In this document: one piece after another, positions 1 through 9,049 of the stretch
Numbering within the stretch: the stretch's first letter is position 1
How the letters are laid out: the number at the start of each line of letters is the position of its first letter
Source of the DNA: Dokdonella_A ginsengisoli
Lineage (GTDB): Bacteria; Pseudomonadota; Gammaproteobacteria; Xanthomonadales; Rhodanobacteraceae
Length of the DNA: 64,000 nucleotides
NCBI RefSeq assembly: GCF_042652785.1
Contig: NZ_JBHSHD010000003.1
Location: 248,001 to 312,000, forward strand
Direction: 5' to 3'
The notes under the pieces: generated by a model
The model's input: the letters and a program-made list of their open reading frames with translations, nothing else
Database searches by the model: none
What the model was told of the DNA's origin: nothing
Translations under genes and position numbers: made by a program

Positions 1-903
1 ATGACCAACTGGGAGTACGACGGCTTCTTCCGCATCGGCATGCACCACCGCAACGAGCGCAACGCGATCATCCAGCACGGCACCATGACGATGGTGCGCA
101 AGAACTTGCTCGCCGACACCGGCGCCTGGTCGGAATGGACGATCTGCGAGGATGCCGAACTCGGCCTGCGCCTGATGAAGGCCGGCTACGACCTCGTCTA
201 CGTCGACGAGCTGATGGGCAAGGGCCTGACCCCGGCCGACTTCAAGGCGTACAAGTCGCAGCGCTACCGCTGGGCCTTCGGCGCGATGCAGATCATGAAG
301 GCGCGCCTGGGCTGGATGGTGTCCAAGACCTCGACGCTGACGCGCGGCCAGCGCTTCCACTTCCTGACCGGCTGGTTCTCCTGGTTCGGCGACGCGCTGC
401 ACCTGGCCTTCACGCTGATGGCGATGCTGTGGACGCTGGGCATGGTGCTGGCGCCCAAGTACTTCACCCTGCCGATGTACCTGTTCCTGGTGCCGCTGAT
501 CGGCTTCTTCCTGTTCAAGGCGGCGTTCGGCATCATCCTCTACCGCGTGCGCGTGCCGTGCTCGTGGAAGGACACGATCGCCGCCTCGGTCGCCAGCATG
601 GGACTCAGCCATGCGATCGCGCGCGGCATCTACGAGGGCCTGTGGCGCAAGAAGGGCGAGTTCATCCGCACCGCCAAGAGCCGCCGCATCGGCAAGAAGC
701 CGAACCCGTTCACCTCGGTCAGCGAGGAACTGCTGCTGTTCCTGGCCATCGTCGCCTGCGTGATCGGCATGGTGAACTCGATCGGCATCAACTACGCCGA
801 AGGCAAGCTGTGGATCGCGATCCTCGCCGCGCAGGCGATCCCGTACGCCTCGGCGCTGATCGGCGCCTGGATCGCGCACAAGTCCGGCGACGCCGTCGGC
901 TAG
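1..903 (+). CDS. Family 2 glycosyltransferase, C-terminal part (5' end outside window)
   Basis: Membrane-bound processive glycosyltransferase of the cellulose synthase/NdvB-like GT2 type, probably making an extracellular or periplasmic polysaccharide from a nucleotide sugar. The visible 300 residues hold the acidic ED pair (50-51, in CEDAELGLR) and the QxxRW product-binding motif (QRYRW, 87-91). Hydrophobic segments follow at about 125-150, 155-180, 240-262 and 272-292, the usual order for the family. The N-terminal nucleotide-binding half is missing, so the ATG at base 1 is almost certainly an internal Met. A hairpin follows the stop. The exact polymer cannot be told from this part. Confidence 0.85.
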   Translation: MTNWEYDGFFRIGMHHRNERNAIIQHGTMTMVRKNLLADTGAWSEWTICEDAELGLRLMKAGYDLVYVDELMGKGLTPADFKAYKSQRYRWAFGAMQIMKARLGWMVSKTSTLTRGQRFHFLTGWFSWFGDALHLAFTLMAMLWTLGMVLAPKYFTLPMYLFLVPLIGFFLFKAAFGIILYRVRVPCSWKDTIAASVASMGLSHAIARGIYEGLWRKKGEFIRTAKSRRIGKKPNPFTSVSEELLLFLAIVACVIGMVNSIGINYAEGKLWIAILAAQAIPYASALIGAWIAHKSGDAVG

Positions 904-908
904 CGGCG

Positions 909-936
909 GCGAAGCGATCCGCCGCGGCCGCTTCGC
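909..936 (+). terminator. Hairpin after the glycosyltransferase
   Basis: A perfect 8-bp stem (GCGAAGCG / CGCTTCGC, 909-916 with 929-936) begins six bases after the stop codon. Only a weak T-containing tail follows (gattctt). It may be a terminator or an RNA-stabilising 3' hairpin. Confidence 0.4.
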
Positions 937-1069
937 GATTCTTCAAAGTCCATCACATTCCGACCTGAACCGCCGGCTGTTCGCGTTCGCCGGGCAGGCA
1001 TAGCATCGGCCGGCGGCGCCTTCGCGCCGCTCGTCTCGGGGGAGGCGATTCCTGAATGAGGAGGATGGC

Positions 1070-2137
1070 ATGAACAGGCAACTGCTTTCGTTCGCTCTGC
1101 TCGCAACAGGATGGCTCGGCATCGCGACCGCGTCGGCGGCCGGCATCGAGGTTTCTCTCGACGCCGCGGCCAAGGACGCCGGCAGCGGCCGGATCGACTA
1201 CCGGCTCGTCAACGACACCGCCACGACGATCCACGTGCTGCGCTGGCAGACGCCGGTCGACGGCCTCACCGCCGACCTCTTCCGCGTCACGCGCGACGGC
1301 GAGGAAATCGCCTACACCGGCCCGATGTACAAGCGCGTCGAGCCGCGCGACCAGGACTACATCGAGCTGAAGCCGGGCCAGGCCATCGAGGTCGAGGTCG
1401 ACCTCAGCGCCTGGTACGACATGCGCAGCGGCGGACAGTTCGAGGTCGGCTACGCGCGCGACGCCAGCGAGGTGGTGCGCGAAGCCTCGTCCGCGGCCAA
1501 GGGCGGCGTCGCCGCCGGCGTGGCCGCGTTCGACCTGTCGCGCGGCACCGTGCAGGTCTACGTCGACGCCGGACCGGACCCGCTGGACATGTCGCTCGAG
1601 GCGATCGGCGCCTCGCCGCTGGCCGCGACCAACAGCTTCGTCAGCTGCAACAACACGCGCCAGTCGCAGCTGGCCACCGCGCGCAACTCGTCGGTGACCT
1701 ACGCCAACAACGCCAAGTCCTACCTCAACGCCGGCACCACCGGCTCGCGCTACACGTGGTGGTTCGGCAGCTACACCAGCTCGCGCTACTCCACGGTGCG
1801 CTCGCACTTCACCAACATCGCCAGCGCGTTGTCCTCGCAGCCGTACACGTTCAACTGCTCGTGCTCGGACAGCGGCACCTACGCCTACGTCTACCCGACG
1901 CAGCCGTACAAGGTGTGGCTGTGCGGAGCGTTCTGGTCGGCGCCCAACACCGGCACCGATTCGCGCGCCGGCACGCTGATCCACGAGACCAGCCACTTCA
2001 ACGTCGTGGCCGGCACCGACGACTGGGCCTACGGGCAGACCGCCGCGCACAACCTCGCGGTGAGCAACCCGACGCGGGCCGTCGACAACGCCGACAACCA
2101 CGAGTACTTCGCCGAGAACACGCCGGCGCGCAACTGA
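1070..2137 (+). CDS. Secreted M35 family (aspzincin) zinc metalloendopeptidase
   Basis: Exported protease of 355 residues. Residues 1-24 form a signal peptide (MNRQLLSFALL...ASAAG). The N-terminal half is a beta-rich region that fits a propeptide. The catalytic half carries HETSH (305-309) as the HExxH zinc site, and GTDDWAYG from residue 315 supplies the third, aspartate ligand expected in deuterolysin and peptidyl-Lys metalloendopeptidases. Paired Cys residues (CNNT, CSCS, CGAF) suggest disulfides in the periplasm or medium. A strong ribosome site (gaggagga) sits 7-8 bases before the ATG. It stands alone, between a hairpin upstream and a convergent hairpin downstream. The family call is firm; the cleavage specificity is not known. 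Confidence 0.85.
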   Translation: MNRQLLSFALLATGWLGIATASAAGIEVSLDAAAKDAGSGRIDYRLVNDTATTIHVLRWQTPVDGLTADLFRVTRDGEEIAYTGPMYKRVEPRDQDYIELKPGQAIEVEVDLSAWYDMRSGGQFEVGYARDASEVVREASSAAKGGVAAGVAAFDLSRGTVQVYVDAGPDPLDMSLEAIGASPLAATNSFVSCNNTRQSQLATARNSSVTYANNAKSYLNAGTTGSRYTWWFGSYTSSRYSTVRSHFTNIASALSSQPYTFNCSCSDSGTYAYVYPTQPYKVWLCGAFWSAPNTGTDSRAGTLIHETSHFNVVAGTDDWAYGQTAAHNLAVSNPTRAVDNADNHEYFAENTPARN

Positions 2138-2151
2138 GGGACGTACGTCCT

Positions 2152-2178
2152 GCCGGAGGCCGCACCACGGCCTCCGGC
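2152..2178. terminator. Bidirectional hairpin between convergent genes
   Basis: A perfect 11-bp stem (GCCGGAGGCCG / CGGCCTCCGGC) closes a 5-base loop, halfway between the stop of the plus-strand peptidase and the stop of the minus-strand TPR gene. No long T tract is present on either side, so it is a terminator by position and stem strength. Confidence 0.55.
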
Positions 2179-2200
2179 GTTCTCCCGGCCGGCTGTCGCC

Positions 2201-2725
2201 CTACTCCTGCGGCGCGACGCCGAGATAGGCTCCGGCCGCGGCCACCGTCGCCCACAGTTCCGAATCGTCCTTGAACGAGCGCGCGAACAGATCCTCGGCC
2301 GTCGCGCGATCACCGTTCAGCAGGTGATACGCGCCGATCGCGGCGATCTCCTTTTCGTCCTTCGGATTCTCGCGCACGTAGCGCTCGAACAGCGGCCGCG
2401 CCTTGTTCCACTCGCCCGCCTCGCAGTACACGCGGCCGATGCGGTACTCGTCGCTGGCCTCGTGCTTCTTCGACAGGATGTCGTCGAACACCGCCTGCCC
2501 TTCCGCCCTGGCGCCGCCCAGGTACTGGATGCGGCCGATCGCGATGCGCTCCCAGCTGCCGTCGCCGGCCTGCACGCGCGCGGCTTCGATCAGCGCCCGC
2601 GCCGCCTCCGGCTTCGACTTGCCCTGGTACAGCGAAGGACCGACCTTCTGCGCGGCGTAACCAACCGCGATGCCGGCCACGAACAACGATGCGGATACGA
2701 CCGCGATGCGGATTCTCATGCCCAT
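2201..2725 (-). CDS. TPR-like membrane-anchored or periplasmic protein
   Basis: A 174-residue protein with an N-terminal hydrophobic segment (about residues 5-24, IRIAVVSASLFVAGIAVGYA) that is either an uncleaved anchor or a signal peptide. The rest is helical with degenerate tetratricopeptide repeats. One reads YRIGRVYCEAGEWNKARPL, and further helix pairs surround it. Such proteins are usually scaffolds, and no enzymatic motif is visible. ATGs at 2725 and 2719 are both possible. It lies alone between convergent and divergent neighbours, so the context gives no pathway. Confidence 0.7.
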   Translation of the reverse strand: MGMRIRIAVVSASLFVAGIAVGYAAQKVGPSLYQGKSKPEAARALIEAARVQAGDGSWERIAIGRIQYLGGARAEGQAVFDDILSKKHEASDEYRIGRVYCEAGEWNKARPLFERYVRENPKDEKEIAAIGAYHLLNGDRATAEDLFARSFKDDSELWATVAAAGAYLGVAPQE

Positions 2726-2792
2726 CCCCTGCCGTGAAAGCGGGCGAGCTTATCCGCGCACGGCCGCCGCCGCCACGCCGCGGCGTGAAGCG

Positions 2793-3314
2793 TCAGGCCT
2801 TGCGCGCGGACTTCGGCTTCGCCGGCTTGCGCCTGGCCTCGGCCGGCTTGCGCTTGGGCCTGAGCATCGTGCCGACGCACTTGCGCGCGCCGCAGCGGCA
2901 GGCCCAGATCGCCTTCAGGCGCGGCGTGAGGCGCTCCTCGAGCACGATGCCGTAGTCGTAGGTGAGCTCCTCGCCCGGACGCAGCGCGCGCAGCGATTCG
3001 ATCAGCACGCGGTCCTTGCGCGGATCGCCGCCCTCGTCCTCTTCCAGCAGCGCGCGGCAGTTCGGCTTGCAGCTGTGGTTGATCCAGCGCGCGATGTTGC
3101 CCTCGCTGTTCGCGTCGATGACGTACTTGTCGTTCAGCGTGAACAGGAAGGTATGGCCGGTGTCGCTGGTGTTGGCGTAGAGGCGGTCGGCCTGCGCATG
3201 CGTGAGCCGCTTGCCGCGGTACTCGATCAGTTCGGTTCCGGCGGGAATGTCGGTGAGGGCGAAGACGCCGTTGCCGTGGATCGGCGAGCGGCGCGCGGCG
3301 ATGCGTCTGGGCAT
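2793..3314 (-). CDS. SET-domain protein-lysine N-methyltransferase
   Basis: A SET-domain methyltransferase of about 173 residues that would move a methyl group from S-adenosylmethionine to a lysine of an unknown protein. It starts with the SET-I fold (SPIHGNGVFALTDIPAGT), carries the NHSCKPNC cofactor/catalytic core and the ELTYDYG motif, and ends in a post-SET cysteine cluster (WACRCGARKCVGTML) followed by a Lys/Arg-rich tail. The start at 3314 (MPRRIAARR) was chosen because a TATGAT -10-like box sits at 3349-3354. Longer starts at 3350/3353 (ATG) or 3398 (GTG) stay possible. A second SET protein lies at 12443-12901. Confidence 0.85.
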   Translation of the reverse strand: MPRRIAARRSPIHGNGVFALTDIPAGTELIEYRGKRLTHAQADRLYANTSDTGHTFLFTLNDKYVIDANSEGNIARWINHSCKPNCRALLEEDEGGDPRKDRVLIESLRALRPGEELTYDYGIVLEERLTPRLKAIWACRCGARKCVGTMLRPKRKPAEARRKPAKPKSARKA

Positions 3315-3464
3315 ACGAAGCGGGGACGTATTGGGAATCGGATCGGCCATCATAGCGAGCGCCCGCGACGGCCGCACGCGCCGGATGCGCTCGTTCACGC
3401 CGGCAGCGCCGATCTGCTAGCGTTCGCCGGCGGAAATCGCCGCCTGCCTCCCGCCGGATGGGTC

Positions 3465-4148
3465 ATGTCCTCCAAGCGTCTCCTGCTCGCCTGCCTCGCC
3501 GTGTTCGTCCTGTGCCTTGCCGACGGCGCCGCCGCGCGCAAGCCCGCGCGCGACTCCGGCGACCCGCGCCCCGACACCGTCGGCACCTACGACTACTACG
3601 TGATGGCGCTGTCGTGGTCGCCGACGTTCTGCCAGACGCGCGGCGAGGACGAGGACGACCAGTGCGGCGAGAAGGGCTACGGCTTCATCCTGCACGGCCT
3701 GTGGCCGCAGTACGAGAAGGGTGGCGGCCCCGAGCGCTGCGAAACGCGCGACAGCGGCCCCGACCGCGGCACCGTCGCGCAGACGCTGGCCTTCATGCCG
3801 AGCCGGCGCCTGATCAACCACGAGTGGCGCAAGCACGGTGCCTGCACGGGCCTGGGTGCCGAAAAGTACTTCCAGACCGCCGACCGCGCGTTCGCCGCGC
3901 TGCACGTGCCGCCGGAGCTGAAGGCGCCGCGGCAGGACCTGCAGATGAACGGCGACGAGCTGCGCACCGCGCTCAAGCGCGCCAATCCGCAGCTGGGCGA
4001 CGACATGATGAGCCTGCACTGCAGCAAGGGGCAGCTGGTCGAGGTGCGCGTCTGCCTGGACAAGGACACCCGCCTGCGCAGCTGCGGCAAGCGCATGCGC
4101 AACGCCTGTCCGGCGAGCCGGCCGTTCGAGATTCCCGCGGTGCGCTGA
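3465..4148 (+). CDS. Secreted ribonuclease T2 family protein
   Basis: Periplasmic or secreted RNase of 227 residues that cuts RNA through a 2',3'-cyclic phosphate. A signal peptide covers residues 1-24 (SSKRLLLACLAVFVLCLADGA). The two T2 catalytic signatures are intact: CAS1 HGLWPQY with His77, and CAS2 NHEWRKHGAC with His119, Glu120 and His124. Several Cys residues for the T2 disulfides are present. The ATG at 3465 starts directly at the signal peptide; upstream in-frame codons do not look coding. A sensor kinase gene begins 13 bases after the stop, so the two may be co-transcribed. Confidence 0.9.
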   Translation: MSSKRLLLACLAVFVLCLADGAAARKPARDSGDPRPDTVGTYDYYVMALSWSPTFCQTRGEDEDDQCGEKGYGFILHGLWPQYEKGGGPERCETRDSGPDRGTVAQTLAFMPSRRLINHEWRKHGACTGLGAEKYFQTADRAFAALHVPPELKAPRQDLQMNGDELRTALKRANPQLGDDMMSLHCSKGQLVEVRVCLDKDTRLRSCGKRMRNACPASRPFEIPAVR

Positions 4149-4161
4149 CGCGCCGCCGGCG

Positions 4162-5610
4162 ATGGACACCAACCGGCGCCAGCGCTACGGCCTGGTCTTC
4201 AAGCTGGCCCTGTTCTACCTGCTGCTGTCGCTGCCGACGCTGATCGTGGTCGAGTCGGCGATCCTGATCACCGAGTTCCACAACTTCATGAGCGGGGTCG
4301 CCGCCGGCAGCCTGCGCACGGCCAACGAGCGCGGCGCGGCGGAACTCGCCACGCGCTGGCCGGGACTCGCCGGCGCGAATGCCGAGCCGCTGGAAGTGTG
4401 GACGCAGGACTGGACCCTGCGCCTGCAGCAGCCGCGCGGCGGGCTGACGCCGGACGAGTCCTACGTGCTGCTGGAACTCTCCGACCGCCCGCTCGCCGCC
4501 GCGCTGCTGTCGCCGGATGGCCGCGTGATCGCGCGCTCGATCGACGATCCGCACTGGAGACCCGACCTGCCGACCGCCGAGGAGATCGCCGCCGCCGCGC
4601 GCAGCGAGCGCGCCGCGGTCGAGCTGCCCGGCAGCGAGGAGCCGTTCCGCATCCGCCGCTCGCTGGCGCCGGTGCGCGACGGCGCCGGCGCCCTGCTCGG
4701 CCTGCTGTTCGTCGAACTGCGCCTGCCGCTGCCGTGGCGGCACGTGCTGCTGGACAGCAGCTACGAGTCGCCGACGGTGTTCACGTTCCTGATCGTGTTC
4801 GGCGCGCTGTCGTCGATCTTCCTCGCCGCCTGGGTCACGCGGCGGCTGAACCGCATCGCCGGCGCGGCGTCGGCGTGGAGCCGCGGCGATTTCTCCGAGC
4901 GCATCGACGACCGTTCGCGCGACGAGATCGGCCGCGTCTCCGCCCTGCTCGACCGCATGGCACTGGACCTGCGGCGCCTGCTGCGCTCGCGCGCGCAGCT
5001 CGCCACGCTGGCCGAGCGCCAGCGCCTGGCGCGCGACCTGCACGACACGGTCAAGCAGAAGGCCTTCGCGCTGAACCTGCAGCTCGCCACCGCCCGGCGC
5101 CTGCTCGTCGACGTCCCCGGCGCGGAGCGCCTGGAGCAGGCACAGCGGCTGACCCAGCAGATCCAGCAGGAGCTGGGACAGATCCTCGACGAGCTGCGCA
5201 GCGACGTCGCCGACCTGCCGTTCGCCGAGCGCCTGCGCGCGCGCGCCATCGAGTGGTCGCACACCAGCGCGATCGTGCCGGCGCTGGACCTGGAGGACCT
5301 GCCGGCGCTGCCGGCGCGGCACGAGGCCTCGCTGCTGCGCATCGCCGACGAGGCGCTCGCCAACGTGCTGCGCCACGCCGAGGCGACGCGCGTGGACATC
5401 TCGCTGCGGCGCGACGGCGAGCGCTGGCGGCTCGCCGTCGCCGACGACGGCCGCGGCACCGCCGACGAGCGCGCCCCCGGCATGGGCCTGGGCAACATGC
5501 GCGAACGTGCCGAGGCGCTGCCGCAGGGCCGCTTCCAGCTCGACGCCGGACCCGGCCGCGGCACGCGCATTGCCGTGGCCTTCGTCGTGGCGGACAATCC
5601 CGGGCCATGA
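4162..5610 (+). CDS. NarL-type sensor histidine kinase (HisKA_3)
   Basis: Inner-membrane sensor kinase of 482 residues. There is one TM near 13-35, a periplasmic sensor region of about 170 residues with no recognisable domain, a second TM near 208-228 and then a HAMP-like linker. The dimerisation/phosphoacceptor helix reads LARDLHDTVKQKAF, with His294 as the likely phosphorylated residue. The HATPase region has NVLRHAEA (N box), DDGRG (G1) and GMGLGNMRERAE (G2), as in NarX/DesK-type kinases. The ATG of the partner response regulator overlaps the stop codon by four bases. The signal sensed is not evident. Confidence 0.9.
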   Translation: MDTNRRQRYGLVFKLALFYLLLSLPTLIVVESAILITEFHNFMSGVAAGSLRTANERGAAELATRWPGLAGANAEPLEVWTQDWTLRLQQPRGGLTPDESYVLLELSDRPLAAALLSPDGRVIARSIDDPHWRPDLPTAEEIAAAARSERAAVELPGSEEPFRIRRSLAPVRDGAGALLGLLFVELRLPLPWRHVLLDSSYESPTVFTFLIVFGALSSIFLAAWVTRRLNRIAGAASAWSRGDFSERIDDRSRDEIGRVSALLDRMALDLRRLLRSRAQLATLAERQRLARDLHDTVKQKAFALNLQLATARRLLVDVPGAERLEQAQRLTQQIQQELGQILDELRSDVADLPFAERLRARAIEWSHTSAIVPALDLEDLPALPARHEASLLRIADEALANVLRHAEATRVDISLRRDGERWRLAVADDGRGTADERAPGMGLGNMRERAEALPQGRFQLDAGPGRGTRIAVAFVVADNPGP

Positions 5611-6263
5611 ACGCCCAACCGATCCGCGTCGTCATCGCCGACGACCACATCCTGGTGCGCCAGGGCATTCGCGCCTTTCTCGAGACCTACCCCGATCTGG
5701 CCCTGGTCGGCGAGGCGGACGACGCCGCCACGGCGGCCACGCTGTGCGCCGAGCAGCGCCCGGACGTCGCGCTGGTCGACCTGGTCATGCCCGGCGGCGG
5801 CATCGAGGCGACGCGCACGATCCGCGCGGCCAGCCCGCAGACCCAGATCGTGCTGCTGACCTCGTTCGACGACGCGCAGCAGATCGTCGCCGCGGTGCAG
5901 GCCGGCGCGCTGTCCTGCCTGCTCAAGGACGTCGACGCCGAGGCGCTCGCCGACACGCTGCGCAAGGCCGCGCGCGGCGAGGCCGTGCTGCATCCGCGCG
6001 TCGCGGCGAAGCTGATGGACGCGCTGCGGCGCGGCTCCGAGCCCGGCAGCGAAGTGCTCGAATCGCTCAGCCAGCGCGAGCGCGAGGTGCTGACCCTGAT
6101 GGCCGAGGGCCTGAGCAACCAGCACATCGCCGACCGCCTGGGCATCGGCGAGAAGACCGTGAAGACGCACGTCAGCAACGTGCTCGGCAAGCTCGACGTC
6201 AGCGACCGCACGCAGGCGGCGGTGTACGCCTGGAAGAGCGGGCTGAAGCAGCGCGCCTCGTAG
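5607..6263 (+). CDS. NarL/LuxR-family response regulator
   Basis: A 218-residue partner of the upstream kinase. The receiver domain (about 5-120) has the acidic pocket DDH, the phosphoacceptor Asp58 (LVDLVMPGG) and the conserved Lys in CLLKDVD. The C-terminal LuxR helix-turn-helix (about 150-210) contains LSQREREVLTLMAEGLSNQHIA and GEKTVKTHVSNVLGKLDV. It probably binds DNA as a phosphorylated dimer. The ATGA overlap implies translational coupling to the kinase gene. Target genes cannot be deduced; the RNase T2 gene just upstream is a candidate by position only. Confidence 0.92.
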   Translation: MNAQPIRVVIADDHILVRQGIRAFLETYPDLALVGEADDAATAATLCAEQRPDVALVDLVMPGGGIEATRTIRAASPQTQIVLLTSFDDAQQIVAAVQAGALSCLLKDVDAEALADTLRKAARGEAVLHPRVAAKLMDALRRGSEPGSEVLESLSQREREVLTLMAEGLSNQHIADRLGIGEKTVKTHVSNVLGKLDVSDRTQAAVYAWKSGLKQRAS

Positions 6264-6266
6264 CAC

Positions 6267-7601
6267 TCAGCGCGCGGCGCCGTCGAAGCCGTCGGCGAAG
6301 ATGCGGTCCACGCCGTCGCACGCACCCGTCGCGTCGTAGCGCTGCGCGACGACGCCGTCCGCGCCGGCCGCCGCCACGCTCCAGCCCTGTCCGCTGCCGG
6401 CCGCCGCCCCGAACGAGAACAGCGTTTCGTCGTCGCGCGAGCGGCACGCCCGGCCGTCGGCATCGAATTCGAGCTGGCGCGCGAACGTCGCGTGCTCGGT
6501 CTTGACGAAACCGGCGAGCAGAATGCGGCCGTTCGGTGCCTCGGCCAGTGCATGCGGCGGGAACTGGCCGAAGCCGACCGAGAACGAGAACACGCGATCC
6601 CACAGGACGCGTCCGTCGGTGCCGGCGATGCGCACCAGATGCAGTCGTTCCGCGGCGGAACCGCCGCCGTCCGTCACCAGCAGGGCGTCCCCGTTCGCGG
6701 CGAGGCGGAAGCGGTACAGATCGCGGCCGAGCGGGTACTGCGCGTCGACGCCGAGCACGCGCTTCCACGAGCGCTCGCCGTTCGCAGTCAGCTTCCACAC
6801 GGTCGCTTCGGGAACGCCCATCTGGCCGTCCTCCGGCGTTCCGGCGAGAACGATGCCGCCGCCGGCATCGACCGCCACGTATGCCGGCCCGAGCGGCGAA
6901 CCGTGGTCGCCGGGCTCCAGGTCGTCGAAGCGCGCGCTGCCGTCGGCTTCGAAGCGCACCGTCGCATAGCCTCCGCCGAGCCCGGTGCCGATGCCGGTGA
7001 CGACCGCGCCGCCGTCGGCGAGCGCGGCGATGTCGGTGGCGCGCACGTGCGCGCCGGCGTAGCGACGCCAGGCCGGGCGTTCGCTCCCGTCGGCTGCGTA
7101 GCGCGCCACCACATAGTCGCCGCTGGCCTGATCCGACAGGCGCAGCAGCACGCCGCCGTCGGCGGCTTCGGCCAGCGGATGCAGGTCCTGGCCCAGCACG
7201 TTCAACCGGCCCAGCGACGACACGCGCGTCCACACCGGCTCGCCGTCGTCGCCGTACACGCTCGCGAAGGCGTTCCCCTTCGACCAAGGCACGCCGAAAA
7301 CCGCCACGCGACCGGATCCGAGCCGCTCGATGCCGGCCGTTTCGCTGACCGCACCCGCGTCGCGCATCCAGGCGAGACGGCCGTCGTTCTCGAAACGCAG
7401 CAGCGCGGCGTGCCCCTGATTGACGCGCGTGAACTGCGCGCCGACGAACACGGCACCGTCCGCCGCGACCTGCACGTCGAGCGGCCGCGCGCGCTCGACG
7501 TCGGGCGGTTGCGGGCGGCTCCATTGCGGCAGCCACGGCGCCGCCGCGCACTCGGCGGCGAACACGAATCCGGCGAACAGCATCTTGCGAACGATCGGCA
7601 C
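6267..7601 (-). CDS. Secreted repeat (propeller-like) protein with IFADGFD C-terminal tail
   Basis: A 444-residue exported protein, signal peptide about 1-20 (IVRKMLFAGFVFAAECAAA). The body is a run of beta-rich repeats with Gly/Asp turns, repeatedly reading like GG-x-VV-G and LVRIAGTDGRVLWDR. This resembles delta-60 or WD/PQQ-type propellers built of 'variable, value, comparison' blades. No catalytic motif was seen. It ends CDGVDRIFADGFDGAAR, a short tail shared with the genes at 7677 and 25126. The next gene downstream on the same strand is a clear paralogue, so the pair arose by duplication. Function unknown. Confidence 0.75.
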   Translation of the reverse strand: MPIVRKMLFAGFVFAAECAAAPWLPQWSRPQPPDVERARPLDVQVAADGAVFVGAQFTRVNQGHAALLRFENDGRLAWMRDAGAVSETAGIERLGSGRVAVFGVPWSKGNAFASVYGDDGEPVWTRVSSLGRLNVLGQDLHPLAEAADGGVLLRLSDQASGDYVVARYAADGSERPAWRRYAGAHVRATDIAALADGGAVVTGIGTGLGGGYATVRFEADGSARFDDLEPGDHGSPLGPAYVAVDAGGGIVLAGTPEDGQMGVPEATVWKLTANGERSWKRVLGVDAQYPLGRDLYRFRLAANGDALLVTDGGGSAAERLHLVRIAGTDGRVLWDRVFSFSVGFGQFPPHALAEAPNGRILLAGFVKTEHATFARQLEFDADGRACRSRDDETLFSFGAAAGSGQGWSVAAAGADGVVAQRYDATGACDGVDRIFADGFDGAAR

Positions 7602-7676
7602 GACACGCTCCCGTCCTTCCTGCGGGATTCAACGCAGAAAGGACGCGCGAGCGCACGGCGGACACCGCGGCGGCGT

Positions 7677-8993
7677 TCAGCCGGCGTCGAACCCGTCCGC
7701 GAAGATCGCGTCGACGGCCTCGCAGGCGCCGTCGGCGTCGTAGCGCAAGGCATGCGCGTCGTTGCTGGTTTCCTCGAACAGCGTCCCGCCCGCTCCGGTC
7801 CAGCCGTGCGCGCCGCCGTCGAAAACGGTGGAGAAGTACTGCGTGCCGAGATCGAGCCAGCGGCACGGACGCAGGTCCGCGTCGAATTCGGCCAGGCGCG
7901 CGCCGACGTGGCCCTGGAAATCGATGGCGTACGTGCCGCCGACCAGCACGCGGCCGTTCGGCGCGCGGGCAATGCCGCGCGTCTGCCCGCCGAGGGGAGC
8001 CGCCGAATCGTGTACGAGGACTCCGCTGGCCGAATCCAGGCGCAGCAGCCGGAAGCGCTCGTCGAGCCCCGCCTGCTGGGCCAGGACGGCATCGCCGTCG
8101 GCTTCGAGCAGCAGGCCGACGGCTTCGGTGGTGAAGCGCTCGTCGAGCGGATCGACGAGCGTGCGCGTCCATGACCGCGTGCCGTCGGCGGCGATCTTCC
8201 AGACCTGCGCCTGCATGTCGCCGCGCGTGTTCTGCAGCGCGCCCTGCGCCAGCACCGCGCCGGCGCCGTCCACCGCGAGGAACAGCCGGCGGTTGAACGT
8301 GCCGCCGTCGAGGCTGCCCCGTTCGCGATCGTGGAAAAGGACCTGCCCGTCGGCGTCGAAACGCACGACGAGAAAGCCTCCGGTGAACATGTCGCCGGCC
8401 ACGCCGACCGCGGCGCCGCCGTCCGCCGTGGCGACGATGTCCTCTGCCTGCAGGTCCTCCGCGCCCGGCGACCAGCGCCAGTCCGGCAGCCGCTCGCCGT
8501 CCGCCGCGTAGCGCACCACGACGACGTCGTCGCCATCGATCGCCGGCACCAGCAGCGCGCCGGCGTCGCCGAGCGCGAGCGCGAGCTGGCGCGAGCCTGC
8601 CGAGATCCGGCCGGCCTGGGACTGGTCTTCCCACACGACGGTGCCGTCGTCGCCGTCGTACACGCGCACGCGCACCACCGGTCCGAACGCATCGACCACC
8701 GCGACGTCGCCGCCCGGCAGCAGCTGCAGGCCGCGCCCGTCGATGCCGGGGCGCTCGCGCAGCCACACGAAAGCGCCGCCCTCGTCGAAACGCGCGAGCG
8801 CGGTGTGCGACATGCCGTCGTGCGCCAGTTCGAACAGCGCGAACACGCGCCCGTCGGCGCCGACGCGCACATCCATCGGCGTGGCGCCGCGCGGGTCCGC
8901 CTCGTACTGCCAGATGCCGGTCCAGGCGGGTTCCCAGGCGGCGGTGGCGGCGAGTGCGCCGGCAAGCGTGAAAGCGGTTGCGATCGGCGGCAT
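7677..8993 (-). CDS. Secreted repeat protein, paralogue of the adjacent gene, IFADGFD tail
   Basis: A 438-residue exported protein with a signal peptide at about 1-18 (PPIATAFTLAGALAATAA). It has the same repeat style and final block as its neighbour; the tails read RYDADGACEAVDAIFADGFDAG here and RYDATGACDGV-DRIFADGFD there. The ATG at 8993 was chosen because a caggag ribosome site lies about 7 bases upstream and the signal peptide begins there; further upstream the reading frame looks non-coding. Both genes face the same way with 75 bases between them, so a short operon is likely. No enzyme motif is visible and the role is unknown. Confidence 0.75.
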   Translation of the reverse strand: MPPIATAFTLAGALAATAAWEPAWTGIWQYEADPRGATPMDVRVGADGRVFALFELAHDGMSHTALARFDEGGAFVWLRERPGIDGRGLQLLPGGDVAVVDAFGPVVRVRVYDGDDGTVVWEDQSQAGRISAGSRQLALALGDAGALLVPAIDGDDVVVVRYAADGERLPDWRWSPGAEDLQAEDIVATADGGAAVGVAGDMFTGGFLVVRFDADGQVLFHDRERGSLDGGTFNRRLFLAVDGAGAVLAQGALQNTRGDMQAQVWKIAADGTRSWTRTLVDPLDERFTTEAVGLLLEADGDAVLAQQAGLDERFRLLRLDSASGVLVHDSAAPLGGQTRGIARAPNGRVLVGGTYAIDFQGHVGARLAEFDADLRPCRWLDLGTQYFSTVFDGGAHGWTGAGGTLFEETSNDAHALRYDADGACEAVDAIFADGFDAG

Positions 8994-9049
8994 GCGCGGC
9001 TCCTGCGGAAGGGGACTGCTTCCTGCAACGCGAAACCGCGCGCGAAACC

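Noticed and set aside
1..3. ATG at base 1 as the true glycosyltransferase start
   Set aside because: The protein would lack the whole nucleotide-binding half of GT2 enzymes; the ATG is simply where the window begins.
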